A stretch of DNA of 64,000 bases from HXMU1420-13 sp963691715 (GCA_963691715.1 OY829281.1:806001-870000); one strand, 5' to 3'; counted from the stretch's first letter, positions 8,799 to 18,142 are shown. Notes: a model not told the origin generated them from the sequence alone. Made by a program: numbers and translations.

Positions 8799-10832
8799 AT
8801 GAAATTACTGACAAATTTTAAAAAGAGTGCTTTTATCACACTTTTAATCTTTTTATATATGCAGCCCAGTATTTATAGTCAGGAAGAAGTGATCACAGTC
8901 GATAGCACAGTAATACAAAATAGGCTTGAATATATTGAGTATTTACAGAGCTTAATTGATACGAATAAAATTAAACTTGATTTAACTGCACTACCCGAAT
9001 CAGTATTTCAAAATGTAGATGAAGTGATCAATGTAAAAGATATAGATGCTCGAGATTTTTTAAGAGGTCTTGGTAGGCAATACAATGTAAATATCATTGT
9101 TGATAATCGATTAAATAGACGTTTTACATTTCGTTTATCTCAAGTTAGTGTAATAGAAATACTCATACAGGTTGTACAAGAAAATAATCTTACCGTAAAC
9201 CAAAAAGGTCAAATTTTTCGTGTTCGAGAATATGTCGAACCAGTATCAAAACCTATTATTGTTGAGCCTACAATCCGTTATGAAAACAATTTATTAACGG
9301 TTGACCTGCAAGAGGTTTCTATTGCAGATTTTACCCGAAAACTCACCCAACTAACTGGTAAAAATATAATTATACGTAATGGTATTTCTGGTTCAATTAC
9401 TGGGTATTTAAATGATGTTGAATTTGAAACTGGGCTTGCTAACATTCTCATAAATAATGGATTTTCATTACGAGAAAATAACCAAATTTATGTAGTGGAT
9501 AGAATTGGATACTCTTCCGATAACACTGGGAGTGGAGGTAATTTTTGGATTACTGTTAACGATGGCCTAGTTAGCATGGACGTAGTAGATGCAAATGCAA
9601 CCGATATTATTAGAGAAATTGGATACCAAAGTAAGGTAAACATGATAACCTATGGGTTGCCAAAAAATACAATCACTGCAAAGGTTAACAATCTTACCAT
9701 CGACCAAATACTTACCTACATATTTAGAGGAACATCATTTACATACAGAAAAGAAGGAGAGATATACATAATTGGTGATAAATCTACGAGTGGGATTGCC
9801 TCTAACAAGTTAATTAGGCTTAATCATCTACGATCTGATGTATTGGTTGATCTTTTACCCAAAAGTGTCATTAATAATGCTTCGGTCGAAGTTATAAAAG
9901 AACAAAATGGACTTATGGTTATAGGTACCAATGATGTTATTGTAGAGCTCGAAAACTTTATAGAACAAATCGATTTCCCTACTCCACAGATTATGATTGA
10001 AGCCTTGGTAGTAGATGTAAATACAACAGATATGTATCAATTAGGAGCTAGCCTTGTTTCAGGTAGAACAGGATCTCCAGATAGTTCATTTTTTAATCCT
10101 TTCACGGTATTGTTTGGCAGTGAAAGCCAAATGTCAGACGGTTTAACTATACAAGGTGGGGGTGCCGATATCAATGCTGTATTTTCTCCAGGAGGTAATT
10201 TATTTGGTATTCGAAATCTTGGTAAACTTCCTAAAGACTTCTTTTTTCGAATTCAAGCCCTTGACCAAGAAGGGTTAGTTACAGTTCAATCGCGTCCACA
10301 AATATCTACGCTTAATGGGCATTCTGCAAGTATTCAAATCGGTACAACCCAATATTATTTGCTAACTTCTACTACTCCAATTCAATCACCCAATCAGATT
10401 GTAACACAAGAATCCCAGCGATTTGAAACGATAGAAGCAAATGTAAAATTGGAAATTACCCCTTGGGTAAGTGCTTCGGGAGATGTAACGGTGGATATAA
10501 AGCCAGAATTTAAAACGCCTGTTGGTAGTTTAAGTTCAGAGGTTCCGCCTACGATTAACAGTAGAATTTTAGATTCAACCGTTCGACTGAAAGATGGGGA
10601 AACCATAATACTAGGAGGATTAATTCAAGAATCAAATGTGGATAATGTCAACAAAGTACCTATACTAGGTAATATTCCATTATTAGGTAGATTGTTTAGA
10701 AATAAGAGCACCAGTACAATCAAATCGGAATTGGTTGTTTTTGTTACCCCCCATGTATTTTATGGAGATGGGGATGATGCCTACCGATGGAGGCAGCTAC
10801 AAAATGATATGGAATTAAGTATCGATAATTAA
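8799..10832 (+). CDS. gspD: Outer-membrane secretin
   Basis: A 677-aa secretin. A Sec signal peptide covers about residues 1-27 (hydrophobic AFITLLIFLYM, cut near YSQ). Periplasmic N domains follow: one STN/N0-type around 65-145 (INVKDIDARDFLRGLGRQYN) and further ring-building modules to about 390. The C-terminal gate domain, about 395-660, carries VTVQSRPQISTLNGHSASIQIG, LEITPW and the family-typical LKDGETIILGGLI...VPILGNIPLLGRLFR. It forms the outer-membrane channel. Overall it is closest in style to PilQ/GspD of hybrid systems. It directly abuts the next gene, whose ATG follows the TAA with no gap. Confidence 0.94.
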   Translation: MKLLTNFKKSAFITLLIFLYMQPSIYSQEEVITVDSTVIQNRLEYIEYLQSLIDTNKIKLDLTALPESVFQNVDEVINVKDIDARDFLRGLGRQYNVNIIVDNRLNRRFTFRLSQVSVIEILIQVVQENNLTVNQKGQIFRVREYVEPVSKPIIVEPTIRYENNLLTVDLQEVSIADFTRKLTQLTGKNIIIRNGISGSITGYLNDVEFETGLANILINNGFSLRENNQIYVVDRIGYSSDNTGSGGNFWITVNDGLVSMDVVDANATDIIREIGYQSKVNMITYGLPKNTITAKVNNLTIDQILTYIFRGTSFTYRKEGEIYIIGDKSTSGIASNKLIRLNHLRSDVLVDLLPKSVINNASVEVIKEQNGLMVIGTNDVIVELENFIEQIDFPTPQIMIEALVVDVNTTDMYQLGASLVSGRTGSPDSSFFNPFTVLFGSESQMSDGLTIQGGGADINAVFSPGGNLFGIRNLGKLPKDFFFRIQALDQEGLVTVQSRPQISTLNGHSASIQIGTTQYYLLTSTTPIQSPNQIVTQESQRFETIEANVKLEITPWVSASGDVTVDIKPEFKTPVGSLSSEVPPTINSRILDSTVRLKDGETIILGGLIQESNVDNVNKVPILGNIPLLGRLFRNKSTSTIKSELVVFVTPHVFYGDGDDAYRWRQLQNDMELSIDN

Positions 10833-12221
10833 ATGCTCAAAATCCCATTCATAGAACACACCCTGGTTGGCATCCACATTGAAAACGACCATATCTACTG
10901 GGTACAGGTTAAGAAATTAGTTAACAAAATATCGCTAGTGGCTTGTGGGAGTATCAAAGTTCAAAATACCTTAGAATCAGCATTAGAAGAACTGAAAGAA
11001 GAAATAGATAGTGATGCGTATTACTTAGCAATTTCTAAATCTAATTTTCTTCGGACCATCCATGTTGAAGAAGTGAGTATTCCAGAAGATGAAGCAGAGG
11101 AATGGATTAATAATTATAATAAAAATAAACGTATAGAAGAACATAGCAAAAGACACTCTGTTGCATTAAGCGAATGGGTAGAACTCGAAGAGGATGTATT
11201 CAGAATTATACATCTTGAATATGATCAATCAGCAGTAGCAGAAATTAAAAAAATCTTTGAACAGCATGAATTAATCCCTTCTTGTATAAGTTCAGGTCTT
11301 TTTGAAAGTGGGTATTCTCAGGTATTAAATACGGAATTTATAGATGGATTCTCTGCCATACTTTGCGATCACCATAAAAACCCTCATCTAATTATTTATA
11401 AAGAGGGCAGAGTGTTTCAAACTCATAATTTAGATCCTTATGAATCTATCAATATCCTTATAGAACAATGTGATTCTTTGTTAAAAACAGAGGAATTAAA
11501 CGCTGAATTAACCTTAGATTCCATTCCCCTTTATGTTTACAGTAGATCAGATAATACTCTCATTAAAAGAGATATTAAAGACCTTACGTTTACACATCTT
11601 AGTAAAAAAGAATCCAGTGAGAAATTTCATCCTATTGCATTAGGGAATAGTATTAAACTAGCTTTCCCCCAGTTGGATTCCATCAATCTAGTGAAAGAAC
11701 ATACTCTACTTTCCGCTCAATGGTATTACACAAAGAAAGAGTTGATTAGACTAAGTGTTTTACTATTTGTACCATTAATTTTAATCACGTTGTTAACTTA
11801 CGCTTCTCATAAAATTATCGAAACGAATCTATTTGAATTATCTCAAATTCATGAACAAGTATCTGGGAATCTAGCTTTAGTGGAAACCGAATTGGAAGAA
11901 GTTGCAGAACTCCAACAAAAGTTTCAAACTCTTAAAAAAGATGTTCAACAGAAAGTATATGTAACAGAGGTGTTCGAACTTGTGGCCACTATAATTCCAG
12001 ATGATGTATGGTTAACAGATTTTAAAGCATCTACAGATAACAATGTATTGAAGATTGAAATATCGGGTATAAGTTCAAATGCTTCATCAATAGCTATTTT
12101 TCAACGTAAATCTCAAGATCTTGAGCAAACACGTTCTGTGCAACTCTTATCCACTGAATTAGTGAGTGAAAATAATACTCTCACATCCCATGTAAAATTT
12201 AAAATGAAGGTGCATTTTTAA
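10833..12221 (+). CDS. PilM-PilN/GspL-like inner-membrane assembly protein
   Basis: A 462-aa protein that looks like a fusion of a cytoplasmic actin-like PilM/GspL part (about 1-290, LVGIHIENDHIYWVQVKK...) with a PilN-like part. The latter has a membrane helix near 303-325 (LIRLSVLLFVPLILITLLTYA), a coiled coil of about 60 residues, and a periplasmic ferredoxin-like domain (DDVWLTDFKASTDNNVLKIEISG). GspL has the same architecture. It should recruit the GspE ATPase and connect it to the periplasmic PilO/PilP proteins encoded next. Sequence conservation is weak; the assignment rests on architecture and gene order. Confidence 0.75.
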   Translation: MLKIPFIEHTLVGIHIENDHIYWVQVKKLVNKISLVACGSIKVQNTLESALEELKEEIDSDAYYLAISKSNFLRTIHVEEVSIPEDEAEEWINNYNKNKRIEEHSKRHSVALSEWVELEEDVFRIIHLEYDQSAVAEIKKIFEQHELIPSCISSGLFESGYSQVLNTEFIDGFSAILCDHHKNPHLIIYKEGRVFQTHNLDPYESINILIEQCDSLLKTEELNAELTLDSIPLYVYSRSDNTLIKRDIKDLTFTHLSKKESSEKFHPIALGNSIKLAFPQLDSINLVKEHTLLSAQWYYTKKELIRLSVLLFVPLILITLLTYASHKIIETNLFELSQIHEQVSGNLALVETELEEVAELQQKFQTLKKDVQQKVYVTEVFELVATIIPDDVWLTDFKASTDNNVLKIEISGISSNASSIAIFQRKSQDLEQTRSVQLLSTELVSENNTLTSHVKFKMKVHF

Positions 12222-12222
12222 T

Positions 12223-12756
12223 ATGGAAGGTTGGTATAAACCAATATATGGAAGACTAGCCATAGGTGGAATCCTATCCTTTTTTTTGGGTATGAGTTGG
12301 TTCTTGGTGCTTCCCTATGTGGTAAATACGTTTGAAAAAAATCAGGTGCGTAATGAACTAACAGAACGCATACATTTATTAAGTGATTGGGAAGACCGTT
12401 ATTATTTACTTACAGAACAAAACCAGAAATTATTTGAAGCTATACAAAAGATCGAATCCAATGCATTAAATCCAAATCTAAATCACCTAATTACAGAAAA
12501 AATATATGATGCAGCCCAAGAGTTGAAGATTAACATTAAACGATTAGTGCCTAATAATTTGGTTTATACATCGGATAAAAGTACGCAAGAGATAGAGATT
12601 GATTTAGAAGGGAATTATCATTCAATTGCGCGCTTCATACAAGAGTTGGAAAAAAGCGACTACAACATCGCAATTAAGACCTTTAATTTGCGAAACCAAA
12701 ATAATTCAACTCAGATTGAAACTTCACTAGTCATAATGATCACCTATCTAATGTAA
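12223..12756 (+). CDS. PilO/GspM-like assembly protein
   Basis: A 177-aa bitopic protein with a short cytoplasmic start, a membrane helix at about 12-34 (LAIGGILSFFLGMSWFLVLPY), a coiled-coil stretch (about 40-75) and a C-terminal ferredoxin-like domain. The motif IDLEGNYHSIARFIQELEKSDYNI is typical of PilO. It probably pairs with the upstream PilN-like domain to form the inner-membrane alignment complex. It begins one base after the upstream stop. Confidence 0.78.
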   Translation: MEGWYKPIYGRLAIGGILSFFLGMSWFLVLPYVVNTFEKNQVRNELTERIHLLSDWEDRYYLLTEQNQKLFEAIQKIESNALNPNLNHLITEKIYDAAQELKINIKRLVPNNLVYTSDKSTQEIEIDLEGNYHSIARFIQELEKSDYNIAIKTFNLRNQNNSTQIETSLVIMITYLM

Positions 12757-12758
12757 CC

Positions 12759-13214
12759 ATGATACAGTTTTTAGAAACCCCGGTAGGAAAAATTATTCTG
12801 ATGGTTATTGTAGGTTTAATTTGGGGATTGAATGTGATAAATTTCTCAAATATGGCACAAGAACAAAAAGTTGCTTCCATAAGTGCAGAATTAGAATTAA
12901 TTGATGTTATGGTTCCAAACAGTTATGTATACAGTTATACAAAATCGAATAGAGATCCATTCATTAGAGGTAATATACCTATGGAACCTCCACCTCCAGA
13001 AATACAACCAGAACCAATCATTTCTAAGCAATTGCCAAATATTAAATTAGTAGGAGTGATGGGATCAATAAGCATCCTTCAACTTGAGAATGGCGAAACA
13101 GTAATGAAAAAAAAAGGTGAACAAATAATTATGGGTGTACTACTTGAACGCGTATATGAAGATTCTGTATCAATACAAGTAAATGACGAATCAATTACAT
13201 TAACATTACATTGA
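12759..13214 (+). CDS. PilP/GspC-like secretin-coupling protein
   Basis: A 151-aa protein with one N-terminal membrane helix (about 10-28, KIILMVIVGLIWGLNVINF), a linker containing the NRDPF motif seen in GspC/PilP families, a proline-rich stretch (MEPPPPEIQPEP), then a small beta domain (IKLVGVMGSISILQLENGETVMKKKGE). This matches the HR/PilP domain that contacts the secretin N0 domain. It sits between the PilO-like gene and the major pseudopilin, as expected for the linker protein. Confidence 0.75.
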   Translation: MIQFLETPVGKIILMVIVGLIWGLNVINFSNMAQEQKVASISAELELIDVMVPNSYVYSYTKSNRDPFIRGNIPMEPPPPEIQPEPIISKQLPNIKLVGVMGSISILQLENGETVMKKKGEQIIMGVLLERVYEDSVSIQVNDESITLTLH

Positions 13215-13219
13215 AAAAA

Positions 13220-13639
13220 ATGAAGAAATTAATTAAAGATGCTATTCAAAATGAAGAGGGCTTCTCTTTAACCGAATTATTAATTGTATTAGCAATTATA
13301 GGTATTTTAATAATGATTGCCGTACCAATTTATCAAAATGTAACCACACGAGCAAAAGCTACCGAAGCAAGAACACAACTATCATTTATTCACACACTTC
13401 AAAAAGTATATCATTTAGAAAATGATACCTACGCTACAGACTTTAATGCAATAGGATTTGAGCACGAAAAAATGATAACAGAGGGAGGACGGGCACGGTA
13501 CACCATCGAAATAGAAAATGCTAGTCCAAGTAGTTATCTTGCAACTGCTACGTCTATCATAGATTTTGATAATGATGGGGTGTACAATAAATGGCAAGTG
13601 GATCAAAATGGAACTATTGAACAGGTAGTTCCAGATTAA
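13220..13639 (+). CDS. Major pseudopilin/type IV prepilin (GspG-like)
   Basis: A 139-aa prepilin with leader ending NEEG and mature start FSLTELLIVLAIIGILIMIAVP, containing Phe+1 and Glu+5. After the helix, a compact C-terminal domain (RTQLSFIHTLQKVYHLENDTYATDFNAIGFE) resembles GspG/PilA-like pilins. It is the only classical Phe+1 pilin in the operon, so it is probably the major subunit. An in-frame TTG at 13211 would overlap the upstream stop; I prefer the ATG at 13220, although both are possible. Confidence 0.88.
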   Translation: MKKLIKDAIQNEEGFSLTELLIVLAIIGILIMIAVPIYQNVTTRAKATEARTQLSFIHTLQKVYHLENDTYATDFNAIGFEHEKMITEGGRARYTIEIENASPSSYLATATSIIDFDNDGVYNKWQVDQNGTIEQVVPD

Positions 13640-13644
13640 TTAAA

Positions 13645-14283
13645 ATGGGGATTCTTATTTTTGTTTTTCCATTACTTTTCAGTTACGTATCGGTCTATCA
13701 TCCACACAGTTTCTCAAAAAATATTCAGCCACTAGATACTACTGCTAAGAAAGTGCTGATGATCGCCATTACATGGGGCTTTTCTTGTGCTTGGATAGGG
13801 ATTAATTACCCACTCGAACAGAGTGATCCAATTATACTAGTCATCGAGCTTGTGTTAATTCAAATTGCAGGTATTGATGGGTATTCAAAAATTATCCCTA
13901 ATCGATTACTTATGGTGCTTTTCATTCTGATAAGCATAAGACTGATCATCGATCCGATGCCATCCGATTGGATCATAATTTCTATAATAGGTGGTTCAAT
14001 TATAAGTGTTCAAATAATTGGTAAATTTTTTTTGGGCAAGTATCTGGTTGGTTGGGGAGATATTAAATTACTCCTTATCCTTACCCCTAACTACGAATAT
14101 AATGTGGTGGTGATTTTATTTTTCTCATTTATTCTAGCAGGGGTGGTTGCTCTAGCTCTACTCCTCATCGATCGTAAATACCGAACATGTCGTATTCCAT
14201 TATCTCCTTTTTTTGTGATGGTCATTTTTCTACTCTCAGAAAAAATAGAATACAATATTAAATTATTCTCATACGTTTATTAA
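13645..14283 (+). CDS. Prepilin leader peptidase (A24 aspartic protease)
   Basis: A 212-aa integral membrane protein with about six hydrophobic helices. The two catalytic aspartates of the A24 family are visible in DGYSKIIPNRLL (about residues 75-86) and in the GxGD-type motif GWGDIKLL (about 136-143). It would cleave the leaders of the three prepilins in this operon. The N-terminal cytoplasmic methyltransferase region with its CxxC pairs, present in PilD, is missing, as in short TapA-like or archaeal-type forms, so mature pilins may not be N-methylated by it. It is the last gene of the operon, 5 bp after the pseudopilin. Confidence 0.85.
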   Translation: MGILIFVFPLLFSYVSVYHPHSFSKNIQPLDTTAKKVLMIAITWGFSCAWIGINYPLEQSDPIILVIELVLIQIAGIDGYSKIIPNRLLMVLFILISIRLIIDPMPSDWIIISIIGGSIISVQIIGKFFLGKYLVGWGDIKLLLILTPNYEYNVVVILFFSFILAGVVALALLLIDRKYRTCRIPLSPFFVMVIFLLSEKIEYNIKLFSYVY

Positions 14284-14555
14284 GCGTTAAATTAGACGTA
14301 AAATATAGTTGTCGATAAAAATAAAATTTTGCTATAATCAGCAGTAAGAAGCTTTAGGAAGTGATTATTTGACGTAACACTCAAACTCAAATCACTTATG
14401 TTTACATACGGTTGTTTTACAATATTACGGTATAAGGCGAATGCTTTTAATATCTATCACTACAATACGCACTTTCCACACAGTAATAGAATACGTCCCC
14501 TTTTTTCTAATTTAGGTACTAAATTACATATGCTTCTCAAGAAATATCATTTTTA

Positions 14556-14580
14556 GAGTTAACCAATTTGTAATTAACTC
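14556..14580. promoter_or_regulatory. Dyad GAGTTAA-N11-TTAACTC
   Basis: A perfect 7-bp inverted repeat about 120 bp upstream of the first tail-fibre gene. It could bind a dimeric regulator. No regulator gene is adjacent, so its role is a guess. Confidence 0.3.
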
Positions 14581-14652
14581 CTTTCGTCTAAACTGTACTT
14601 CTAATACACCAAATTTTTACTGACTAACCGTCTCAGATAGATGTTCAACAGT

Positions 14653-14677
14653 GTTCATTTGATGTGTTAAAATGAAC
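14653..14677. promoter_or_regulatory. Dyad GTTCATTT-N9-AAATGAAC
   Basis: A perfect 8-bp inverted repeat ending 20 bp before the ATG at 14698. It would lie in the 5' leader of the tail-fibre/RHS run and could be an operator or an RNA hairpin affecting ribosome access. It has no downstream T-run, so it is not a standard plus-strand terminator. Confidence 0.35.
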
Positions 14678-14697
14678 CAAAAAAAAGAAAGAGTATC

Positions 14698-16179
14698 ATG
14701 ACCAAAAAACATAAAACTTTAATAGTATTTATTGTATTCCAAATTTTCATCTTATCTAAGGTGTACGCACAATCAAATACCTTTCCAGGCTCTGGGAATG
14801 TGGGAATTGGGACTATTTCACCTAGTGAATTACTAGATGTTGAGGGAAAAGCTGAGTTTGGTTTAGGAACAGGAGTATTGAAAATAAAAAAAGGCAATTT
14901 CACATTTGATGGACAAGAAAGAACTTATCTTTTTCATGATAGTGGAACTAACAGGAAAATAGGTCTTGGCATTACAGATGATGGCACAAAACGGAATTAT
15001 ACAAAACGGAATTATATTGAACTTTTTGAAGGAAATTCGCCAGCAACACAGTATATCGATTTTGATATAAATGGCAATTCAACCATGAGAATTAACTCTA
15101 ATGGGGATATTGGAATTGGAACTATTGGTCCTAGTGAACTACTAGATGTTGAGGGAAATGCAGAGTTTGGTTTAGGAACAGGAGTATTGAAAATAAAAAA
15201 AGGCAATTTCACATTTGATGGACAAGAAAGAACTTATCTTTTTCATGATAGTGGAACTAACAGGAAAATAGGTCTTGGCATTACAGATGATGGCACAAAA
15301 CGGAATTATATTGAACTTTTTGAAGGAAATTCGCCAGCAACACAGTATATCGATTTTGGTATAAATGGCAATTCAACTATGAGAATTGATTCTTATGAAA
15401 ATATAGGCATAGGTACCACTACCCCTACACAAAAATTAGATGTAAATGGTACGATCAAATCCGATAAAATTATTGTAGATGATATTGAATCTACAGGAAA
15501 AGCGAGTATATCTGGTCTAGATTTAAATGGAGATAGAAATCCTAATGCATCATCTATTGGGCTAAACCTTTCAGCTAGTAATTATACAAATATACATATA
15601 ACACATGATATATGGAGCGGTTCACATGGACTACTTTTTAATTCCTATCAAGCAGCATCAAATCCAACGGGTAATCTGAGTGTTTTAGGAAATACAAAAT
15701 ATGCAAACGATGTAGGTTCCTTTTCTGGAGGTGCTGGGAGCATTATGTATTTTGGTAATTATGGTAATATGGGATTTTATATTTCACCAACATCTACAGG
15801 AAAAGATGACGATGTGATTTGGGGAGAACCTAAGTTATGGCTAAAACGAAATGGCAACGTTGGCATTGGCACCACTACCCCAAGCCACAAATTAAGTGTG
15901 GCGGGTACGATTAACTCCGAAGAGATTATTGTAGAGGAAAATGTGGGGGCCGATTTTGTATTTGAGGACTCCTACGACCTCCCTAGCCTGCAAGACATCG
16001 AAGCCTTCATCGAGCAGAACCAGCACCTGCCAGGTATCGCTCCCGCCTCCCAAATGATCGAAGAAGGCGTAAAGGTAGGAGAGCTACAAATGCAACTCCT
16101 CCAAAAAATTGAGGAAATGACCTTAATCATGATCAAAATGGAAAAACGAATTCAAGAATTAGAATCTTTAAATAAGTAG
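14698..16179 (+). CDS. Exported tail-fibre-like 'NVGIGT' repeat protein 1
   Basis: A 493-aa protein with a Sec signal peptide (residues 1-25, KTLIVFIVFQIFILSKVYAQ). It is followed by repeating NVGIGTxxPxxxLDVxG motifs typical of Bacteroidota tail-fibre/endosialidase-chaperone-like surface proteins. An approximately 309-bp tandem duplication (units from 14821 and 15130) encodes two copies of the ELLDVEG...NSTMRI block. The C-terminal module (from about residue 390: KLSVAGTINSEEIIVEENVG, LPSLQDIEAFIEQNQHLPGI, EEGVKVGELQMQLLQKIEE) is nearly identical in the four paralogues downstream and ends in a coiled coil, probably for trimerisation. Function in adhesion or as a fibre is inferred. It begins the long tail-fibre/RHS run. 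Confidence 0.75.
   Translation: MTKKHKTLIVFIVFQIFILSKVYAQSNTFPGSGNVGIGTISPSELLDVEGKAEFGLGTGVLKIKKGNFTFDGQERTYLFHDSGTNRKIGLGITDDGTKRNYTKRNYIELFEGNSPATQYIDFDINGNSTMRINSNGDIGIGTIGPSELLDVEGNAEFGLGTGVLKIKKGNFTFDGQERTYLFHDSGTNRKIGLGITDDGTKRNYIELFEGNSPATQYIDFGINGNSTMRIDSYENIGIGTTTPTQKLDVNGTIKSDKIIVDDIESTGKASISGLDLNGDRNPNASSIGLNLSASNYTNIHITHDIWSGSHGLLFNSYQAASNPTGNLSVLGNTKYANDVGSFSGGAGSIMYFGNYGNMGFYISPTSTGKDDDVIWGEPKLWLKRNGNVGIGTTTPSHKLSVAGTINSEEIIVEENVGADFVFEDSYDLPSLQDIEAFIEQNQHLPGIAPASQMIEEGVKVGELQMQLLQKIEEMTLIMIKMEKRIQELESLNK
14821..15395 (+). repeat. In-frame tandem duplication in tail-fibre gene 1
   Basis: Two units with a period of 309 bp start at 14821 and 15130 with CCTAGTGAA. They are almost identical apart from scattered substitutions and a 15-bp local duplication in unit 1 (encoding TKRNY twice). 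High identity indicates a recent in-frame expansion. Confidence 0.8.
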
Positions 16180-16182
16180 AAT

Positions 16183-17055
16183 ATGAACCCTTTTTTATTA
16201 GCCATTATCTCTCTTTTTATATTTTTCATAAATGATTTAAAAGCACAGGATGGCGTTCAATATCTGAATAAAGAAACTAGTGACTATGTTTCTTCGATGA
16301 AAAATAGTAATTACACATATCTAGTATGGGACAGAAATGACGATGCAGATGGTCATTTTATTGATCATACACGACCAAATTTTTTCTATTGGGATCAAGA
16401 TGATGCTAAACTTCATTTCTTAATCGATACGGGAAATATGGAAAAACTTAATGCCTTTTTTAATAGTCTTGAGCTAAAAAAAAATTTTTATGCTGGTACT
16501 TCTAATGGAAAGACAGGGATAACAGATAACACAACATTTAACAATCCAGCTGGTATTTTTGTTGGTGATGGTGGATCAATCATAGACAATAATGATCTAG
16601 GTTTAAATATTATTTCAAGAACCAATATGAGATTTTATGTTGATGAAGGAAGTGGAACTGCTCTTCAGGCTATGTTCATTGATTACTCTAATGCCAACGT
16701 AGGCATCGGCACGACTACTCCAAGCCAAAAATTAAGTGTGGCGGGTACGATCAACTCCGAAGAGATTATTGTAGAGGAAAATGTGGGAGCCGATTTTGTA
16801 TTTGAGGCCTCCTACGATCTGCCCAGCCTTCAAGACATCGAAGCCTTCATCGAGCAGAACCAGCATTTGCCTGGTATCGCTCCCGCCTCTCAAATGATCG
16901 AAGAAGGCGTGAAGGTAGGAGAGCTGCAAATGCAACTCCTCCAAAAAATCGAAGAGCTCACGTTGTACACCATTGAGCAAGAAAAAAAGATTGAATTTCT
17001 ACTTGAAACGAATAAGGCTTTATTAACTAGAATAATCGAATTAGAATCTGATTAA
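16183..17055 (+). CDS. Exported tail-fibre-like protein 2
   Basis: A 290-aa paralogue. A signal peptide (about 1-22, FLLAIISLFIFFINDLKAQ) is followed by a unique N-terminal region of about 150 aa, a single NVGIGTTTPSQKLSV motif near residue 172, then the shared C-terminal module (INSEEIIVEENVG to LQMQLLQKIEE) and a coiled-coil end. It starts 4 bp after the upstream stop. The shared module is close to identical at DNA level with its neighbours while the N-terminal part is unrelated, pointing to module exchange. Confidence 0.7.
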   Translation: MNPFLLAIISLFIFFINDLKAQDGVQYLNKETSDYVSSMKNSNYTYLVWDRNDDADGHFIDHTRPNFFYWDQDDAKLHFLIDTGNMEKLNAFFNSLELKKNFYAGTSNGKTGITDNTTFNNPAGIFVGDGGSIIDNNDLGLNIISRTNMRFYVDEGSGTALQAMFIDYSNANVGIGTTTPSQKLSVAGTINSEEIIVEENVGADFVFEASYDLPSLQDIEAFIEQNQHLPGIAPASQMIEEGVKVGELQMQLLQKIEELTLYTIEQEKKIEFLLETNKALLTRIIELESD

Positions 17056-17056
17056 A

Positions 17057-18142
17057 TTGAACACTAGATATATCCTACTAACAAATTTAATATTAATTTT
17101 TTCTACTTCATTAACTTTTGCTCAGTATCAATACAATTGGTCGCTATCTAATTCTAACGTATATCCAGGTGAGCGTGTAATCGCAATTATTGACGCTGGC
17201 GCGGCTGGTAATTATGAAGGTATAGGAATTATTGGAGAAGTTGTTGACGATAATGGAAACTGGGGACAGGCATTACCCAGAAGGTCAGATTTTCAAATGC
17301 ATCTTCGTTTTTCTTATGGGATGAGTTACAAAATAGTTCAAGATCGAGAGACACCAAATATTGTTCTTAGATTAAGAAAAATCTCAGACCGTATATGTCA
17401 CTTAACAGCCAATGTATCCAGTAATCATAAGTCAGTGTCTGTAAATTTTGATGTTGTTATTTCTAATGGCATAGAATCATTTACCCTTGGGAGTACTACT
17501 ACGATAAATGATTCGGGTGATTTAGTGATACCTCAGCCCGCTTATGAAAGCTCTTTTTCAGGTAACGTAGGCTTTGGTACAACAAATCCTTCATATAAAA
17601 TAGATGTCAACGGCGGAAACTTTTACGTTAAAGGAACAAACAGGGATTGGGGTGGTGCGAGAGGCCTAGGTACCCATATTGGTACTGGAGATTTCGATAT
17701 TTATAGTGGCAACCCTGGTTCTGGGACACATAGATTAAGAGTTTCAAATGCAGGCAACGTAGGCATTGGCACCACTACCCCAAGCCAAAAATTAAGTGTG
17801 GCAGGTACGATCAACTCCGAAGAGATTATTGTTGAGGAAAATGTGGGAGCTGATTTTGTATTTGAGGCCTCCTACGAGCTCCTTAACCTGCAAGACATCG
17901 AAGCCTTCATTGAGCAGAACCAGCACTTGCCTGGTATCGCTCCTGCCTCCCAAATGATCGAAGAAGGCGTGAAGGTAGGAGAGCTACAAATGCAACTCCT
18001 CCAAAAAATCGAAGAGCTCACGTTGTACACCATTGAGCAGGAAAAGAAAATAGAAGCCCATAAAAATGAAAATGAATCACTGATGATGTTAATCAAAGAT
18101 CTTAGTCAACGCATAAAACACCTAGAAGAACATGAAAACTAG
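17057..18142 (+). CDS. Exported tail-fibre-like protein 3 (TTG start)
   Basis: A 361-aa paralogue. The only sensible start is TTG at 17057, one base after the upstream stop; it places a signal peptide (NTRYILLTNLILIFSTSLTFAQ) at the N-terminus. Residues about 25-160 form a unique domain with Ig-like character (NVYPGERVIAIIDAG...). Then come GFGTTNPSYKIDVNG, GIGTTTPSQKLSV and the shared C-terminal module with a long terminal coiled coil. It overlaps gene 4 by 11 bp. Confidence 0.7.
   Translation: MNTRYILLTNLILIFSTSLTFAQYQYNWSLSNSNVYPGERVIAIIDAGAAGNYEGIGIIGEVVDDNGNWGQALPRRSDFQMHLRFSYGMSYKIVQDRETPNIVLRLRKISDRICHLTANVSSNHKSVSVNFDVVISNGIESFTLGSTTTINDSGDLVIPQPAYESSFSGNVGFGTTNPSYKIDVNGGNFYVKGTNRDWGGARGLGTHIGTGDFDIYSGNPGSGTHRLRVSNAGNVGIGTTTPSQKLSVAGTINSEEIIVEENVGADFVFEASYELLNLQDIEAFIEQNQHLPGIAPASQMIEEGVKVGELQMQLLQKIEELTLYTIEQEKKIEAHKNENESLMMLIKDLSQRIKHLEEHEN

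Larger units (their letters stand above)
14284..14697. other. Intergenic region with dyads before the tail-fibre/RHS run
   Basis: No credible gene is seen; the longest plus-strand frame is about 52 codons from the ATG at 14398 and has no recognisable features. Two inverted repeats stand out at 14556-14580 and 14653-14677. The region probably carries the promoter for the long downstream transcription unit, since it is the only sizeable gap before about 18 kb of closely spaced genes. Confidence 0.5.

Noticed and set aside
14398..14556. About 52-codon plus frame before the fibre genes
   Set aside because: No protein-like features; it overlaps the probable regulatory region.
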